This document shows, one piece after another, positions 43,101 to 58,100 of a stretch of 64,000 nucleotides of DNA. A program made the translations under genes and the position numbers. Source of the stretch: Chamaea fasciata (lineage: Eukaryota; Chordata; Aves; Passeriformes; Sylviidae); assembly GCA_029207755.1 (NCBI GenBank), contig JARCOQ010000006.1:25440022-25504021 (forward strand), in the 5' to 3' direction. Positions within the stretch are counted from its first letter, which is position 1; every line of letters begins with the position of its first letter. The notes under the pieces are model-generated. The model was not told the origin of the DNA and ran no database searches. It saw only the letters and a list, made by a program, of their open reading frames with translations.

Positions 43101-46100
43101 AGACGTCCCTTCCTGATAAAAAAACCTGATTATCTGTGACCTAATGTAAGAGTGAAACCTAAAAAACTATCACAAAATTAGAGCTTTGAATCTTACGATT
43201 TAAAGTTTTATGTTGTATATTTAATTTGGTCTAAATTTGATGTTACCCTGTTTTAAGCAGGAGGTTGGACCAGATGACTTCCAGAGGTTCCTATCAAATT
43301 AAATTGTTCTGTGCTTTCTATAAAATTCCCCTTCATCTGTTTAATACTTTAAATTTGAAGACTATTCAACTGTATCATGGCACCTCCTAAAATCTGTTAG
43401 CTAGGTATGGTGGTAAAGAGTCTATAATTTAACTTACGTCCTTCTATGCTAGAATAAGTTAATCCAATTTTTATTTATTATACTGTTTTCTTTAAATAAT
43501 AAAAAAAAAACAACAAAAAAAACCCCATGATTTTCAAACTTGCAAGTCCGACACAGAGCTTACACAAACTCCTCTGTAACTTTGAAGCTATCCTGTATGC
43601 AAGATTCTCTTTCCCATTAGGTTCCTACGTGAGAATTTAACAGTATATTCATAAACTTCCTTGTGGTTCATTCTTACCTTGCACTAAGAAGCACATCACT
43701 AGAAAAAGAAATGTTATCTATTTACCAACAGTCTCACATGGTAAGAAATTTTAGGATGGGTACTGCAGTTTTTGATGCACTTTTCTTTCAAACAGAAGAC
43801 GTTAATTGATCATTCTTGTCAAGGTAGGCCCCAAAAAAGAGGCAGAAATACAGAATGAGAGGGCTCTAGCAGCCAGTAAGTCAAAAAGCTCTGTCTGTTG
43901 GTCAAGTTTATTAGATCTCCTAAGCTGCAACAACTGCTTCTAATAAAGCCATGAGATCTACAGAACAGCCTCTGCTGAACAAATACAGGTGTAACTTTAA
44001 AAAGCACAATGATGTTACTCAATGAGGATGGTGGAACAGTTACTCTGATAAGCAGAAAACCTAAGTTAGCCTGCAATTCAGAATGATGTGGCAGTCCTGA
44101 TTTAGAAAGGTAAACATTCATTAAAATCTCAGTTTTATTTAGCATTTGGATAGGGCTTTGCATCAAGTAACGTACTAATGCAAGGAACTATTACAAAATG
44201 CTAATGTTCCAAAATAAATTAATTGATTCCATGTTTAAACACCCATTACAGTGGCACAATTCTAATCAAACACACAGAAATGGAAAATACTTCATACAAA
44301 GCTCACTGCACCCTTCTTGTCACTTTTCTCCCCAGTGGAGTGAGCGGGTTCACAGTGCACTGGCTGAAAAATTGGCTGAAGGGTCCTGGCAAATACGGCT
44401 ACATCTGGCTGGTGACTACTGGTCACCTGTGCTGCTCCTCTGGGTTCAGTTGCAGGGCCCATCCTGTTCAGTGCATTTATGGTCTGGATGCAGCAGTTTA
44501 GTGCATCATTAGCAAGTTTGCTAATTATACAAAACCGAGAGATGGTGTTGACTCCCAATGGATGGGAGGCCTTTGCATTTGGGCAATCATCAAGGACATG
44601 AAATTTAACAAGAAAAAAATGCCTGATCCTGCACTGAGGATGGAGCAGTACCCAGCACAAATTGGAGGGCAGCCCTACAAAGAGGGACCTGGGCATGCTG
44701 GTCAGCAGTAGCCTTTTCCTATGAAATTCCAAAGCAAAATTTTTGGCATTTTCAATGAAAGCATAAAATTGGGAAAAACTACAAGGACAGACAGTCAAGA
44801 ATTAAATGAAATACAGTTGAGTACAGTACCTGCAAGGTGGGATCTGCTGATTTGTGTGGGGGTCACATTTTGGTACTAAGATTGTACAGGCAAAAAACAT
44901 CAGGTACTTGTAGCAGTTGGTCTGAACCAAAGCTGGGAAAAGGGACGACTCCCAGCTGATAGAAGCTTCCTTCTGTGTCCTGTGGCCCAGGTAGTTTGGG
45001 TAATAGGTATAGTTGTAAGGCAAGTTCATACAAAGTTCCAGAGTAATTGGTTCACACTGACCTTTCACAGAGAGAAAACAAACAGAACCACAAATGGTGT
45101 GAGATTAAATTAAATACAGAAGAAATAATTCCATACTTATTCAACAAATTACTCAGTCGGGGGATATCCTCTCAGGCTTGAGAAACTACAAGTTCCAGAA
45201 CTAGAGATCCCTTTTAAGCCTATTCACACCAGTAAAGATGGGTTTGAATTCTGCCCATTAAGATACTTTTATTTCCTTATTAATATTCATTAACTTTCTG
45301 AGCGACATCTAAACTTTAAGGTGGTACAAAAAACAATCCTTAAACAGCAGAGCATGTACTGTACAGCAACACTCTTCCCACTGGAGTACCTACTATGCTA
45401 CCATGACACACCTCACACTGACAGGGCAATTGCCAACATTAAGAAGACAGAAAGCATCGGATACTTTGGGTTGGAAAGGATCTCGGGAGATCTCTACTCC
45501 AATGCCCTGCTCAAAGGAGGTCAGCTCTGAGGACTGATCAGCCTTCTCAAGGCTTTAGACAGTCAGGCTGTAAAAATTCTCTACTTACAGAGACTGCACA
45601 ATATCTCTGTATAGAAAACAGAAGCCAGGATTTGCTTTTAATTTTTTTTCCTTGCTTACCAAGATCTGAAGGAAGAATGGGGACAATTAGGTTATGTATT
45701 GCTCAAGCATTGAGCAAGAGACAGTCTACATGCTAATAATTTAATTTGGGTAAGACATAACTAATAACAAGTGAGAATGATAAGCAAAGACAGAACAGAT
45801 GCAACAGCTACAAGTCCATATGATTATGTATATTACAGTTACGTGCAAAAACCTTCCAACTTTTGGGAGTTTATCAAAATAAATTTAGCCAAGTATTTTG
45901 GATTTTTAAAAACTCTATCGCTTTTGTATTTCTTCTCATATTGGTATTCAGAAATATTGATTTTTCCATTTTCAATCATAACAGAAAACTACAGACAGAA
46001 TTTCACTTCAGTTCAGACTGAAATTCAGCTATTTTTAGCAATGAGATAATAGCAAAATTATTTAAACTTATTTACCCTGAATATATTGAGAAAGTTTTCC

Positions 46101-49100
46101 ACAAAAAAGTAAACCAGTCGAAAGTTTAAAAATGCATATATTTTCCTATTCTGGGAGCAAATATACCTTAATATGATTAATATTCTCTGCTAGCCAGTTG
46201 CTAGCATCAGTTGCTAGTACAGCATGACAACTGTGTCATCTCATAGCTGTGTCTTTGAGAGAAGTTGGAAGAAGATCCAACAGTCAGTTATTCAGCTGAT
46301 CAGCAGAACTTGACACTCTTTCTTGGTCTGGTATTTGCTGTTATAACTTTTTTTTACTATTTACCCCTAATCTGATGATCACAAAGCTCATTTTACATCC
46401 AGCTTTGTCTCGCCACTAAATCCTGGCACACTACCAACACTGAATTGTTTCTGTTGTCTCAAACCACTTAGTCACATCTTTGGGATATATGAGGTTCGAT
46501 GACTTTAACAATTCTCCTCACATTACTGGCATTTCCTTTCCTTCATGATGAACCATCCCTTGTCCTTCCACTCTTTTGCCTGATATGCCCAAATCAGTTT
46601 GGGCTCATCTTTTGATTTTGGCCAGCATTTTTCTTTGATGTATACAAAACTTTACACGTTCATCAATATTTCACAATTAACACAAAAGTACATGCAATAT
46701 TTTATGTGTTTGTATTAACATGACATTATTCAAGATTAAAGGGTTGAAATGCACATATACTATTCTTTTTTTTCTGCCTCATATTTATAGGGGTTTAAGT
46801 GAATTCTGGAAGAAAATCTAGTCCACTGAAATGCTGCTGGAGGATAACTCTTTCTGTTTTCCATATGATCATAATTTTCACACTGTGTTTAGAAAACTTC
46901 TACTACATTATGTGCAGAAGTGTCACTGTAGGTTTGAAAATAGTAACATTGACTCTCACACGCAATTCCCAACAAACCAGAGAGTAATAAACAGAACATA
47001 TGCTCCAGGGGGAAACATCTGAATCATTTTAAATAACACAAATGTTAGTCTTCCCTTCTGAGTCTGTCCTACAGCATAACAGGTCCTGCTACTACCTATT
47101 TATAATACATGTGAGTACAACCTAAAGAAGGGGGAATAAGGAATAAAATTCATTGGATCTTTTATCCTGAATTAAAAAAAAAAAAAAAGTAAAAACAAAC
47201 AAACAAAAATAACAAACAAAAATTAAAAAAAAAAAAAAAAAAGCCAAGCCAACCAAAAAAACCCCCTCAAACCAAGGCATTACCACACAGACTATGACTG
47301 GATTTAATATCTTTCTGTGTTTATTATTAATTCCTCTATCCATTGGAGTCCCTACAACCACTCTGGACAATCTGTGTCCAGTCACACTTGCAGTAAAAGA
47401 AGTGCTTATTGTCAGAGCTTCATTATGCTCCTGTGTTTCACTTTGTGCCAATTGCCTTTGATCCTGTCACTGAGCCCTGTCTTATTTACACTCTTCCTTC
47501 AGATATCCATTCTGTTATACTAAGTATTTTGTAAACAAATTATAATACTAGCCTAAACTGATCTGATATTAACACATTTGGAAAATGTCCATTATATTGA
47601 ATATTGGCAGATGTGGCCTACGCTTTGGAATTTTTCAACCAGAGAGTAATCTGGGCCAAGAAGCACTGCTTTGTCAAAACCAAAATTTTCCATGAGAATT
47701 CTCATGTCTTACCAAAGGCAAAATAACTCTGGTCAAAATATGAAGAACAAAAATAATATGAAAAAAAGACAATAGTACTTCCAGATGTTATACAAGAAAA
47801 ATCTTTCCCAAACTGTCTTGCTGTTCCATTGTGTATAAACAATTAAATATTCACTGGACTAGAAAAGGACAAAGTGTGATGATCCAGAAGACTAGTTCAG
47901 ACTACATGTTATTCCTGCTAAGAACTACAGACAGTTGCCCATAATATGTTGAGGAAACATCTGCAGTAAAAAGCTCTCCAGTTTATCATAAAATGGCATG
48001 GGAACATTGCTTTACAATCCAAAAATTACATGTCAAAAGTCACAGAATTAGAGTGGTTTGGGTTGGAAGAAGCCTTAAGGATCGTCTTTAATGGTAGATC
48101 CTATTGCTCTTAGCAGTTACTGGGAAGGTGTAAATCAGGTGGAACCAGACCCTTTGAAGTATGCAGGGATAGAATGGGAAGCAAAAGACACGAGAGAATT
48201 ACAATTATTTATATGGAAAATAGGTTTTTAGAATGGAAGTGTTCTAACAGTAAAACAGATCTCTCAGAAAGATTGTGGAATCTCTGTCCTTAAGGACTGA
48301 GTTGCTCAGCTGCACAAGATCATGGGCAACATAACTTAATTGGCACTGATTTGATCAGGAGTTTGGGCTTGTTGACCAAAGGTGTTACCTAGCTTCCTTC
48401 TAATGCTAAACATGGTACACAAGATTATTCCTTTACAAAAACCTAGGCAAAGCATTGATAGAAGCACATGTAAACCATTTATGCTTTATAAAATATCTTA
48501 TAGCATTACTGTGGCAGCATCTAACGGCCCCAGCATGAATGGTGTCTGTCTCAAACACTTGAAGGCGATAGTCACAAGTCTAGAGAGAATATGGAGTTTG
48601 GGCTAGTTGACCTTCCCATGTTCATTCTATTCTAAATGGAATTACATTATCCACACAAGCTATGATATAGTATCGAAGCATACCCTGCAGAGATAACTGC
48701 AGCACAAAGCAATTACACATGAATTAAGTAAAAATAACCTGTAAGTGAAGCCAAGTCTGTCCATCCATCAAGGTGACCTGAACTGATGTAGTTGTATCAA
48801 TACAACACAAAGCTTTTATTAATTTTTAATTAATAAAAGTAATTTTTAATACAGTTCTGTCCCACTTTCAAAACACAAATATTTCTCTCGATTACCTGTT
48901 CACATTGCTGTGTTGCACAATTGAGAAAACAGCTATTCAGAAGCAAGTGCAGTGTTCGTACATGAACATTGCATGGAGTGGTGTAGAACAGCACACAGAC
49001 ACAAGGATACACAGAGCTGGAGACCCTGACCCTCAACAATATTATTGGTCAGCAGTATAATTAGTTTTTCCAGTTTGAATATCAAAATTATTCCTTCATA

Positions 49101-52100
49101 AAGGTCTAAAAGTTCTCCAGACTACTAAATACAATAACGTGGGGTTTTTTTATATTTTGAAAATACGTCAGTATCTTCTGCTTTACACTTAACGCTATGC
49201 TGTTTACTTTCCATAGACACTGAACATCATTAAATGCCGAGAGAAAGTGCAATGGTAAATACCCATTCAGAAAATAAAAAAATTCACAGAAGAGGAAATT
49301 AAAATACCTCAATGTCATATGTTATAAATCCTACTACATCAATATCAAGAGCTTTGATGACATATTTGTTTCAACATTGCCCTTTGAAAGATTAATCATT
49401 ACACATGTACATTAGCCAGAAAATTAAAGTATTACTTACTGTGTTCTACCCTGCATCTTCACTTTAATCTAAAACACCCTAAAAGAGTAACAGTATGAAG
49501 CATGTGACCTACTTACTGCAGTTTGCCTGGGTGTTTCTCAACTCACAGGGAGAAGCTCCACAGGGATCAGGGCAGGAAGAGCACCTCTGGTCTCCCTCCT
49601 GACAGAGAGTTTGATCTGAAGGAAATAGAAATGTACTTTTCAAGTACGGTATCTACCAGACTAATAAAAATGACTGGAGTGTCATAAGAAAGTACAGTGA
49701 TTACATAAAAATCAAGTATTTCCTTTACATATTTCAGTAAGTACCCAACAGCACTTCAAGTGCAGTAAGGAAGAAGAGTGTGCAACACCGTTCAGGTCTC
49801 TTTTTTCTTACCCCTCTGATCAATATAAAAAATTATATCCCAGTTTCTGAATGAGAGGCATGGATCTCTGAAAGACATTTACCATGCAGAATATGGAAAG
49901 TCATGCAAATCACATTTCAAAAAGAACAATAGGTCCTAGCTGAAAGAGAACACTGTTTGGGAATTTTTCTTCAATGCCATTCAGTTGATCTGCTTCTCAT
50001 TTTGTGATTGTTTTGGTTGACAATAAAAGAGATCCTGAAGAAAGGTCAGAGATGAAGCGTAATTGTCCTCCTTTGACAGCTTAAAAAACAAAAAACAACA
50101 GAAAGAAATCCAAAAATGCTAGGATGGTCCCAATGATGGACTTCAGAATAAATAAAATCAGCACTTCATCAAAAGTTTCTGAACTACTTGGGTAGTTACT
50201 TTATCTGACAAATCCCTGGACTTCTCTCTCTCACAGTTGTGACAGCTCCTTTCCAAACCATTAAATTCTCTCTTCCATGTGCAAAATCGGTCATTTACGT
50301 TACTATTCTGTAAGGAGAAACTAAACAGATGATGTTTATCATCTTATCCTGTTTAAAAGAGCTTATTGCCCTGATTGCTTTGTGTTTGTATTGCACTACT
50401 GGCCATGAACATTAATCATTCATCCCTCCATTGGACATACAGAAGGTGTTGAAGAAAGGTCTAGTTTCAATAACCTTGACAACAATCTTATCTAAAGGAA
50501 CTGATGATTTAGTCATTTCTATCATAATTATATGGATTTACTTTCCTTCATACATGTTATATATTGAAGCAATAGAGGTAATTTCTTTGCTACAGCAATC
50601 GACCATCTTATTTTACAGCTGCATCTGAATGCAAAATGGAACTTGAAAGGCAGGAAAGCCTTTTGACTTCTAAAGCTATCCCAAATATTTACATTAAAAT
50701 AATTTTTAAAGTTGGCTCCAACTCCTTCCTATCCTTTAAAAATCCCTGTGCTACAGTGTAGATTCTTTCAATCCTAGCACAAATAATGCTGAATTTCTAC
50801 AAACACATCTGTCTTTTGAAGAGATCACAGAAATTCTTAGTACTCATAGTAGCAAGTACATCTATATTACATTTCTATTTCTATTGTCACAAAATGAATG
50901 GGAGCACTACTTACAGATAGATGCCATACCTTAAATTTCCTTAAGGTATGTAGTGAAGGAGACCACTTTCCTCATCCAGATAGAGATGAAGCAACAGTCA
51001 TTTGTAATCTCTGAATGTATATAATTGTACGAGGACACAAGATCCCTGTATCCTTTTATAGGCAAGAGGAAGTCACCATACCCTGACCTCAAATTTCTGG
51101 GCTGATTTCACAGATTTTCTGTGTTTGTAACAAAACCAATATTCCAGACTGCACAAGTCCTAACTTCACTGACTCTGACAGACATATCCAATTTTTTTTA
51201 TTTGATTTGTAGGGCAGAAAAGTCTTTGTAATACTTTGTAATGTGAATATCCTACTACTTTTTTTTTTTTTGCAGTTGCTGGAAACAACAAAATATGTAA
51301 GAAATACAATAGTAAGTTACAAACCAGAATTCTGCCTTGCTCTTACATGGATTTTGCAAGGAACTAAAGATAAATGAAATCTAAATTCTGCCAACATATT
51401 CCCATGCAAATTAGGGTGGATGGGATATGATTGCCTAAAGAAAGAATTTCACTTTACGCAATACTGCAAAATACTGGATAGAACTTTTGCACCTTGAAGA
51501 ATTAATAATAAAAACTGTTTGTAGGAAAATGTTTGTATTTAAAAGTTCTGCAGTTTAATGCCAAGCAGAATGATCTCATATCATGTAATGAGATCACTAA
51601 ATACATAATTATCACCCCATACTACTGCTTGAATATTTTAACTTATACCTATTCATCACACCAAAAAAAGATTTTTAACCTTTGCTTCAACATCAAAAGG
51701 GAAAAAACAGGCAGTGAAAACAAAACACATCACTGACTTCTAGCCTACATAATGCAAGAGAAATGGAGGATAAAAGAATTTATAGAGTAAGACTGACATT
51801 AGACATGAAAAAAGCGGAATAAAAGGTGAACATTATGTGAAAGTGCACAGTCAGAACTGAGGACAAAAACTTATTTCTGGGTTTTTAAATTGTCACAGTC
51901 AGAACTAGAAGATATTTCATGCAAGACCTTTTTATAATATCAACATTAAAAGTGAAGAAAAATAATGATAATTTCTGCATTTCAGCTTCTCTGATTTTTT
52001 TTTGGAATGAAGGTATTTAAATTGGAGTAGAAAGATCCCAAGAACTTTCTATGAAAAGAAGGGACTGAGTAACACACTTAGTCAGTAAGCATGAAAGGAT

Positions 52101-55100
52101 TTCTTTTAGACTGGCTTCGTAATGAAATGAGGCTTATATAATCACACTGTATCTATTTTATGATAACAGGTCTTTTCTACTCTTAACAACTATTAAATAG
52201 CCTGTCCTGTTACCACTACATTTGCCAGCAGTAGCTTTCTAAATAAGGTTAACTATTTTAATTTCTTTAAAATAAGATTCAGAAAAAAAAAGACGTTAAT
52301 AATTCTTGCTTTGAAGGAAAGGTTGCAATCTGAACCTATACCTTACCAGAAATAAAAGAATTACATGTGAAAAATACCTTCAAATTTTGAAATCATTATG
52401 ACAACATTTTTTCTCAGTGTCTTTGGGAAACCACATTCTTGGGCTCAAGACACTGCTTAGTTTCCTCTTCTCTCATAGAGTCCATAGTAAGACAGCTATC
52501 AAGTAGTTGTGAAAACTTATGTTCTTATATATTTTCCCTTAGGCACACTAAATGATTAGTTTACTTATGAAAACATTCTTTCTCTGATTCCTATGTTCTG
52601 ATTAAAAAAAAGCATTTTAATGAGAAAATTCCTCCTTGAATGATACCAACTCCTGTAACAGTAGATTCTCATTGCTCCAAGCAATGTATTTCAAGTACAG
52701 CTGATCACATCAGATAACTAAATACTCTGCTAAATATCACCCCCACTTCTTTTTTCTGTATTAAAAGAAGTCTGCTTATAAATGCCTGTGTGAAAGCACA
52801 CACCCTAACCAGCCTTAGGACGTGTTATTTGAAATGTAAAGAAAATCATCTGTCAGGCAGCTTTAGCTAAAAGCACTGTGGAACGTGGCAGTCAATGGTA
52901 GGTTTAGTAAGAAGAGTAAAATGAGGCACACCCTTACTTTCACTGCAGTTTTCTTCATCACTTCCATCTTTACAATCATTGTCTCCATCACACTGGAATG
53001 CACTAGGAATGCACTGCCCATTTCTGCACTCCACCAGACCCTGACTGTGGCATGCTAGAGAGAACAAAAATGTTAAAAAGAGAATATTGTGACCAATGCA
53101 GCTTAGTGAAGCTCTGCATTATATGTGAACATCATACTGAATGGAGCTGATAACACTGCTTAGCACTGGAGATGACGAGACATTTTTCATTATGCATCGG
53201 CTAATCTTTCAATAGCTACAGCTGCACTGATCTTTAACTACAGAGACTGAAACTATAAATGTCAGGTATTAGCAACAGGCTGAGATAAAGTCTTAGCTTC
53301 CCCAAGGGAAAAAAAAGGCACATAATTTTTACTCATGTAGTGGGAGCATTACAATTAACAAAAAGCTAATTCTGTAATTAACGAGAAGCTCTAACACAAT
53401 GCAATGCTTTACTTCTCAACAAAGGCAGCAAATGTTTAATTTGCTGTTGCTGTCTACTGAAAACAGACATTTGTCAAGCGTGAACTTCTGAAATAAAATA
53501 GACATAGTTTTGCCTTATAAGTGAGTACACCAGTTATCTTACTTTTTTTCCCTTTTCTTTTTTTTTCTTTTTTTAAAGTTTTTTTTAGTTATTTAGTTTT
53601 CAAAGAAAGAAAAAAATAATTTAGAGATTAAGGAAACTTACAGCAATTGATCTCATCTGATTTGTCTATACAGTCATGGTCACCATCACATACCCAATCA
53701 GCTGTTATACATCTCCCCTCTCCACACTGGTGATGTGTCACTGGATTACAATCTACATAAAATGCAAATTTGAAGGAAAAAACAGGTTGCTAAGTTAGTG
53801 TTTTTATATTTTATATTACTGATCAATTGTTCTATGCTTATTAGCTAATCTTCTTATTAATGAGCCATTTTGCATTGAAAAATTATATTAAGAAAATTTT
53901 GTACCTGCAGACTTTTTTGCAGATGGTCGTTACATACATTCTTAATTGTATTGCCTGTATGGTGATGCACTCATTCCTTCTCTCAGGTGCACAACTGTGA
54001 CCATTTGTAAATAAACAAGTTTCTAAGATGTTAAGCACATTAGAAGATCTGGCTTACCACCTCAGGGAATGATTTTCAGTTAGCCATCAGAGAAAATAAT
54101 TTCCTTTATTTATGTTTTTACTAAGACACTTTAAAAAGTTTCTTAACTTCAGAAACTGTATTTTTTGCCTGTACTTGGAATTTTCCCTAAGAATTATCTA
54201 CAAAAAAATTATTCCAATAATCATTTTACTCTTTCTACCTGAATGCACAAAGAAGAACATTCTGTTGAGTAGACTGACTTTACATCAAAATAAATAGAGA
54301 AAATAGACAGTCCAGCCCTCCAAATGTGCCATGAAAACCAATAATAGCATGTACAAAAACTTAGATTTTAAAAATTGTATTAAAAAAACCTACGTCGAGG
54401 TAAGAAAAAGAGGAGACAAATTAACATCTAGAAAAACTTTATCATCTTTAAACTAAGAATTCTTTACAAAAAAAACTCACTAAATAACCAGAACTGACAA
54501 GAAAATATTGAAAGGTCTTAGAGTATGCTTAATTTGGAGAAGAAATACAAAAAAACTCAGGAAAACAAAAGGGGCATTGATTTTCATATTTTATATTCTT
54601 TGTGTTCTTCCTTAGAAAAGGAAAAGGCAAAAAGTGGAAAATACTATTATAATAGTTCAAGAATTGTCTTAGAAAACTTAATTTTTCTCAGGTGTAGTAA
54701 CAGGACCAAAAGCTAGTAAAATAAGGCTAAGTTTCCCAATATTTATATGTTAAGATTATTCTTTTTTAATGGCAAAACTTCATTGTTTCTCCTATGGAAG
54801 TTAAGTGAAGGTAGATACATATAGTAGGTAGGTAAGTATCATGAGTCAGAACATGCAAAGTTGACTGACAAGAGAATTTGAAAGACAGAATTTTATAATC
54901 AAAATACAGGATTCACTATGAATCTTATGTAAAAACAATTCAGCTATAAAACAGTTGGCACCACCAGTATGTACCCTCATATAGTTTGCTTCACTCTCAG
55001 TTAAATCCAGTCAGCTAGCAAGGAAGCATCTTTCAGAATTAATTTAAAGCAAATTGAAAATAGCAGTATTTCTCATCAATACCAAACCCTTCAAGATTCG

Positions 55101-58100
55101 CATTGACCTAGAACCCTCCTTTAAACCTTTGCAAATTGCATATACAATCTGTGAGCTGTTTTCACTTTGTTCAAATATAGTAAGAGCAGGGTATATTACT
55201 CTTTCAGTAGTTTAAGGAACAAGATTACTGGCTTAGGCAGTCTTGATATTTTCAAGACTTTAGAAAAGCACATAACTTTCATTTACCACAATTTTGTTCA
55301 TCACTAAGGTCTCCACAGTCATCGTATCCATCACAAACAAAGGTGTAATTGAGGCATTTTCCCGTGTCACAACGAAATACATCATTACTGCAGTCTACAA
55401 AACAAAGCATGTAAAATGTCAAAGTTGCATTGGAACATTACCATAAACTATACACACTGGAATGTGCTGACTACACACAAGATTAGTTAAGGATACCTTT
55501 CAACTTACAGGTCTGCATTAATACTGCTGTGCACCACTTTCTGAGAAACTAATCTGGAAGAATATGAAATATCAAATGCCATTTATAGAAATTTTTACTC
55601 TCGCCCTACCAGTTGTTTTTTTGATCAATACCATAAGGAGAGAGAGATCTGTTTTCACATAGGAACCTAAGTATATAATTTATACACATAAAATTCTCAA
55701 GAAATGTTGTAGGCTTCACCATTGTAGATTACTAGGAAAATCCTGACTACCTGATGTGGCTATTAAGTGGGGATAAAGATTCTAACAGCAAAATCATGAT
55801 GCCTGTACCCTGCTTTTGAGCCTGCCTTTGATCTTACAATGGTTTCAAAGGAGCTTTATGCTTAACACAGTTTAGAGCTCAGGGTTGGCCTAGTGCCTTC
55901 TCATCAAGGAATTCTTAGTGTCAGCATTGAGTGGGTTCAACATGTTTTTCATGACTGGATGCATCAGTAAAGCCTGTCAGATATTCTCTGAGAATAACCA
56001 CAATACTTGAATAATATCAGGTTCAATAAAAACATGGAATCTTTGGTGTAGTTAAGCAGGCTAAAGAGAAATTACAGTTTGTGGTACTTGGTCCCATCAG
56101 TAGTAACTCTTGATTTCAAGCACACATCTAGGAAGTGGCTAGCTCAGTTTCACTGCCTTCTAGACTTTTCCCTGACATCAAGCTTTGGAATGCCAAGATA
56201 TAGCACAGCTGGGTGGACAGTCCTTCCGTCCCGCTGAAGCTAGGCCACTGGAACCAAGGATGTCCTTTGTGCCTGTTCTTACTGCCATACGTGGGCATTT
56301 TAAATGAGTTCTTCCCCAGAAAACAGAGAGAGAGAGAGAGAGATCCAAAAGCAGGGACTGGAACAAAAGTGCCTCCTTTCTTCTGAGATGATCAACCACA
56401 AAACAACAGAATCATGCTAACTGCTTCGTTTTCTCCTCTAGGCATGTGATTCATGATCCATGTTCATGATTGCACAGTGGTTCCATGTTGAAAGTAAGGG
56501 TGTCCTTCTAAGGATATTACACACTGAAAGGTGCACAACTCTTCCAGAAGGTGGGGTTTCTACCCCTTCAGATGTCAACCGAGTGTTTCACCTCCTAGGT
56601 GAAAAAAAACTCTGGAACTTGAACATGAGTCACTTCCTCTCCTTACCCCACAGAAGTATTAATGCTTTCTTCAAGTTTCATATTATCTCAGAAAGTCCAA
56701 ACAGAACTTATGAAGGAAATGCTTCGGGATATGAAGTAAAATAATATGGCTGAGCCATGAGCTACATACTCAATAGTTAATTTAGCTTCAAAAAGAACCA
56801 TTATTTGTAAATCAGAGAATAACAAAAACCCCACACTAAATGAAAATAAATTTAAGTTCTTGCTTCCTGTAAGCAGACCAACACCCAGCTGAGAATAAAC
56901 TCTGAACATCACTTGCTTTGAATATGCAACAGCATGAAGTACTCTGGCAACTTTTAATCTTATTGATCAGTTTGTAACTCTGACAGTTTCTATGTTTCTT
57001 CCACTGCTCCTCCTCCAAATGAAACAAAACTGCCTTTTTCTCTGTTACTTCCTGTGGAAAAATTTACTGTTTAATTTCCATTCATACCCCCATTTCTGTT
57101 TCCATTCTGTCCTGGGTTGTAGTATAGGATGTGCACAAAGTATTCTATCACCATCTTCAAGAACTGTTGAATCCAGGTGGGGCAGTGTTTTCCCAGACCC
57201 CCTCCCTCTGGGCCATTATCTTCTGTTAATGGCCCATCAAATGCCTTGCCCATGACTCACAGATAACTCCCTCCAGGAGCTATCTCTGTTTAATGGACCA
57301 TCAAGGACCCCCTGCATGACCCATCATCCCATTGTGAGATGCTCCGCCCAGGGGGATGAACCAAGCATTCTCACCTGGATATAATCTGGGGTTTAGGACA
57401 GTGCAGGGGGCCCTTGCCCACTGGATTCCCAGAGGACCAGAGCTACCAGACCTTTCTACAGCATCACTGCTTCAGGAAGACTACCTCATCTGGACTGCTT
57501 CCATCACCCTGCTCAGGTTGTATTCTGATTCTGTCAGTGGCCTTTTGTATTATTGCATCTATTTTATTTTACTTTCTTTCCTTTCTTCCTATTCAATTGT
57601 ATCACAGGCCCACATAGACAGGGTACACTAATAGAATAACAACTTCCTTGCAGGGAAGTAAGATTCACTTGATGAAAATCTAACAGCCTTAATATACATT
57701 TTCTTCAAGATATTGGAAATAATTTATTGTATAGAGTAGTTGGTTGCTCTGTTAAGTAGATGGGCACTTGGCTGTTGCCACTTTCAAAAGGCTCAATTTA
57801 AATTTTATAAATGATGGGGAAATCCCCATTTTCATAAAATTAAATATAAATTGTTATTGTATACTCCCCTATACACAAATGAAGCCTAGTAAGTATTTTG
57901 CATTCAACAACTTGACCCTGAGATAAGCTGAGCTGGTTAAAGCATGGTGCTAATAAAGCCAAGGTGGCAGGTTTGGTTCCTGTATGAGTCCAGAAGGACC
58001 TGCTACATATGGGGTCTGGGAAAACCCCCACAGCATCCTGCTCTCTAAATTGGAGAGAGATGGATTTCATGGGTGGACTGTTTGGTGGATAAGGAATTGG

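Larger units (their letters stand above)
40794..44829 (-). other. CORIN intron 11
   Basis: About 4 kb. Contains the exon-12-like relic (41341-41420), a small hairpin (40906-40930), A-rich runs (41105-41143 and about 43499-43526) and two CR1 fragments (43245-43320, 44330-44715). Confidence 0.8.
45062..49516 (-). other. CORIN intron 10
   Basis: About 4.5 kb. Contains CR1 fragments (45455-45580, 48039-48110, 48120-48380), an A-rich run (47173-47242) and an 11-bp perfect inverted repeat (48813-48839). Confidence 0.8.

Noticed and set aside
44292..44798. 168-codon - strand frame
   Set aside because: It is the antisense of a CR1 fragment; the element's similarity is on the + strand.
57914..57991. 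Functional tRNA-Ile gene
   Set aside because: Stem pairing is broken, there is no proper acceptor stem or terminator, and it is fused to CR1 sequence. Retroposon origin is simpler.
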